This document shows, in pieces, positions 14,216 through 16,169 of a stretch of 16,169 bases of DNA (positions are counted from its first letter, which is position 1; the number at the start of each line of letters is the position of its first letter). The DNA comes from Candidatus Proendomicrobium guianensium (GTDB lineage Bacteria > Elusimicrobiota > Endomicrobiia > Endomicrobiales > Endomicrobiaceae). The notes below the pieces were generated by a model that was not told where the DNA came from, did no database searches, and saw only the letters and a program-made list of their open reading frames with translations. The translations under genes were made by a program, and so were the position numbers. The DNA lies in assembly GCA_009785775.1 (NCBI GenBank), contig WQVR01000004.1:1-16169 (forward strand). The letters are read 5' to 3'.

Positions 14216-15088
14216 ATGAAAGGAATAATACTGGCTGGCGGTTCGGGAACAAGGTTGTATCCGTCTACAATTGCTTTGTCAAAACAGATGATACCCGTTT
14301 ATGATAAACCCATGATATATTACCCCATGTCTACATTAATGCAGGCGGGCATAAACGAAGTGCTTATTATTTCTACGCCTCAGGATTTGCCTTTGTTTGA
14401 AAGGCTTTTTGAAGACGGTGGCCGCATAGGAATGAAAATATCTTACGCGGTACAAAAAATTCCTAACGGGCTTGCGCAGGCTTTTGTAATAGGCGCGGAT
14501 TTTATAGGTTCTTCCGGCGCTGCACTTGTGCTTGGCGACAATTTGTTTCACGGTTATTGCCTAAGCGAGCATTTAGAAAAAGCAAACAAAGTAAAAAAGG
14601 GCGCTACAATTTTTGCCTGTAAAGTACACGACCCCGAGCGTTACGGCGTGGTAGAATTTGACGAATCGGGCATTGCCTTAAGCATAGAAGAAAAACCTAA
14701 AAACCCTAAATCAACCTATGCCGTGCCGGGACTATATTTTTATGATAATAATGTTGTTGAAATAGCTAAAAGTTTAAAGCCTTCTGCCCGCGGCGAGTAC
14801 GAAATAACAGACTTAAACAATGTTTACTTAGAAAAAGGGCTTTTAAATGTTGAGGTACTAAACCGCGACGTAGACTGGTTTGACACAGGCACTTCTGAAA
14901 GCTTGCTTCGGGCAAGCTCTTACATAGAAGCTATAGAAAAACGCAAAGGCACAAAAATTGCCTGTCTTGAAGCCATAGCTTACGAAAAAGGTTTTATAGA
15001 CAAAACCAGCCTCCAGCGCGCCGCCAATCTTATGGGAAATACAAGCTACGGCGACTATTTAAAAAAAATACTTGATTCTAAGGTGTGA
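14216..15088 (+). CDS. rmlA: Glucose-1-phosphate thymidylyltransferase RmlA
   Basis: A 290-residue enzyme making dTDP-glucose from dTTP and glucose-1-phosphate, the first step of dTDP-L-rhamnose synthesis and feedback-regulated by dTDP-rhamnose in characterised members. Hallmarks are GGSGTRL (8-14), SKQMIPVYDKPMIYYP (22-37), NGLAQAF (84-90), LGDN with metal-binding Asp108, EEKP, and DVDWFDTGTSESLL near residues 220-233. The length is the normal one for RmlA. AAGGA (14203-14207) overlaps the end of the previous gene and lies 8 bases before the ATG. It heads a compact rmlA-rmlC-rmlB run. Confidence 0.96.
   Translation: MKGIILAGGSGTRLYPSTIALSKQMIPVYDKPMIYYPMSTLMQAGINEVLIISTPQDLPLFERLFEDGGRIGMKISYAVQKIPNGLAQAFVIGADFIGSSGAALVLGDNLFHGYCLSEHLEKANKVKKGATIFACKVHDPERYGVVEFDESGIALSIEEKPKNPKSTYAVPGLYFYDNNVVEIAKSLKPSARGEYEITDLNNVYLEKGLLNVEVLNRDVDWFDTGTSESLLRASSYIEAIEKRKGTKIACLEAIAYEKGFIDKTSLQRAANLMGNTSYGDYLKKILDSKV
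15080..15083 (+). promoter_or_regulatory. Ribosome binding site AAGG favouring the ATG at 15091 for rmlC
   Basis: AAGG ends 7 bases before the ATG at 15091. The in-frame GTG at 15085 overlaps the rmlA stop but would be only one base from this site, so ATG 15091 is the better start. Confidence 0.6.
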
Positions 15089-15090
15089 AT

Positions 15091-15639
15091 ATGGCGTTTA
15101 TTAAAACAGAAATTGAAGGCGTTATAATTTTTGAGCCGCAAGTTTTTGGCGACGAGCGCGGTTATTTTTTTGAAAGCTATAATTCGGCTGTTTTTGCTTT
15201 GGGCGGTGTTGACGCAAAGTTTGTGCAAGACAATCAATCATCCTCTAAATACGGCGTTATTAGGGGGCTTCACTTTCAAACGGGCGAGTACGCGCAAGCA
15301 AAGTTGGTACGCGCTTTAAGCGGCGTGATTTTAGACGTTGCCGTAGATATTCGCAAAGGTTCTTCCACTTACGGCAAGCATGTTTGTGTGGAGCTTTCAA
15401 GTGAAAATAAAAGGCAGTTGTTTGTGCCCAGAGGGCTTGCGCATGGTTTTAGCGTGCTAAGCGCAGAAGCTGTTGTAATGTACAAATGCGATAATGTTTA
15501 CAACAAGGCTTCTGAGGGCGGTATTTTATATAACGATAAAACGCTTAACATAAATTGGGGTATTCCTGAAGGTAAAGAAATTATTTCAAGCAAAGACTTG
15601 CTATTAAAAGATTTTAATGAGTACTCGCAAGGGATATAA
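15091..15639 (+). CDS. rmlC: dTDP-4-dehydrorhamnose 3,5-epimerase RmlC
   Basis: A 182-residue cupin enzyme, a normal length for RmlC, that inverts C3 and C5 of dTDP-4-keto-6-deoxyglucose. DERGYFFESYN (21-31), FVQDNQSSS (44-52), VIRGLHFQ with catalytic His61, AQAKLVR (69-75) with Lys71, VAVDIRKGSSTYG (83-95), the PRGLAHGF box (113-120) and the Tyr131/Tyr137 pair in YKCDNVYNKASEGG are all present. Most RmlC proteins have Tyr in LHYQ; here it is Phe. The start is set at ATG 15091 because of the ribosome binding site; GTG 15085 would add two residues. It overlaps nothing with that start and is 5 bases before rmlB. Confidence 0.95.
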   Translation: MAFIKTEIEGVIIFEPQVFGDERGYFFESYNSAVFALGGVDAKFVQDNQSSSKYGVIRGLHFQTGEYAQAKLVRALSGVILDVAVDIRKGSSTYGKHVCVELSSENKRQLFVPRGLAHGFSVLSAEAVVMYKCDNVYNKASEGGILYNDKTLNINWGIPEGKEIISSKDLLLKDFNEYSQGI

Positions 15640-15644
15640 CATAA

Positions 15645-16169
15645 ATGAAAAATATTTTAGTCACCGGCGGTTGCGGATTTATAGGTTCTAACTTTATACC
15701 CTACTATCTTAATGCTTACCCCGATATAACAATAGTTAATTTAGATAAAATGACTTATGCGGCAAGCCCCGAAAACCTTGCCGAAGTTGAAAATAATCCG
15801 CGCTATACGTTTATAAAAGGCGATATAACAGATAAAGCTTTGCTTGAAGATATTTTTAAAAAACATAATATTTCAGGCGTGATACATTTTGCTGCTGAAA
15901 GCCATGTGGATAACTCTATAACGGGGCCTGAAATTTTTGTAATTTCCAATGTTTTGGGTACGTTTACGCTGCTTGAAACTGCCCGCAACTTTTGGCAAGA
16001 CGCTCCTTTTAAATATAAAGACGCTTATAAAACTGCGCGTTTTCACCATATTTCTACAGACGAAGTTTACGGCAGCCTTGGCGAAAAAGGACTTTTTTCA
16101 GAAAGTACGCCCTATGCGCCCAATTCTCCTTACAGCGCCTCAAAAGCTGGTAGCGATATGCTTGTAAGA
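15645..16169 (+). CDS. rmlB: dTDP-glucose 4,6-dehydratase RmlB (5' part, runs off the window)
   Basis: The first 175 residues of an extended short-chain dehydrogenase/reductase, open to the last base of the window. The NAD motif TGGCGFIGS is at 7-15, FAAESHVDNSI at 82-92, STDEVYG at 137-143 with the dehydratase residues Thr138, Asp139 and Glu140, and the Tyr163-x-x-x-Lys167 pair in PYSASK. The DE pair after Thr distinguishes RmlB from plain epimerases. The enzyme turns dTDP-glucose into dTDP-4-keto-6-deoxyglucose, the substrate of the RmlC encoded just upstream. AAGGGA (15629-15634) precedes the ATG by 10 bases. rmlD or another rhamnose gene probably follows outside the window. About half of the usual 330-350 residues are visible. 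Confidence 0.95.
   Translation, partial: MKNILVTGGCGFIGSNFIPYYLNAYPDITIVNLDKMTYAASPENLAEVENNPRYTFIKGDITDKALLEDIFKKHNISGVIHFAAESHVDNSITGPEIFVISNVLGTFTLLETARNFWQDAPFKYKDAYKTARFHHISTDEVYGSLGEKGLFSESTPYAPNSPYSASKAGSDMLVR

Overview
The window holds 17 protein-coding genes, all on the + strand, separated by short gaps or small overlaps. The first and last genes run off the edges. There are no RNA genes, insertion sequences or CRISPR arrays, and no gene-free stretch longer than about 110 bases. The proteins suggest a Gram-negative-type bacterium: lipoprotein signal peptides, a DUF5683-like membrane protein, a GT9 (heptosyltransferase-type) glycosyltransferase and the dTDP-rhamnose genes. GC content is moderate and the standard bacterial code fits. 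The mix of a DUF5683-like protein, secreted carbohydrate-binding-like proteins and a short-form S-adenosylhomocysteine hydrolase would suit Elusimicrobiota or a similar phylum, but this is an inference at low confidence.

Region A (1-5235) is a tight run of six genes for exported proteins. Four of them (1-318, 311-1018, 1508-2452, 2467-3690) end in related beta-sandwich domains that look carbohydrate-binding. The others are a DUF5683-like membrane protein and a secreted alpha/alpha-barrel (six-hairpin glycosidase-like) protein. The run ends in a strong hairpin terminator at 5192-5235. It looks like a cell-surface or polysaccharide-handling operon whose beginning lies left of the window.

Region B (5251-13058) starts at a good sigma70-type promoter. 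It mixes nucleotide-sugar genes (a UDP-glucuronate 4-epimerase-like SDR, a UDP-GlcNAc 6-dehydrogenase-like enzyme, an NDP-sugar pyrophosphorylase) with housekeeping genes (recA, metK, ahcY). It also holds a five-helix membrane protein that resembles an LTA-synthase-type enzyme lacking its catalytic sulfatase domain.

Region C (13113-16169) holds a GT9 glycosyltransferase followed by rmlA, rmlC and the start of rmlB, the dTDP-L-rhamnose route for surface polysaccharide. Taken together, regions B and C supply activated uronic acids, a second NDP-hexose and dTDP-rhamnose, plus a transferase, for an envelope glycan. Region A may bind, trim or display such a glycan outside the cell.
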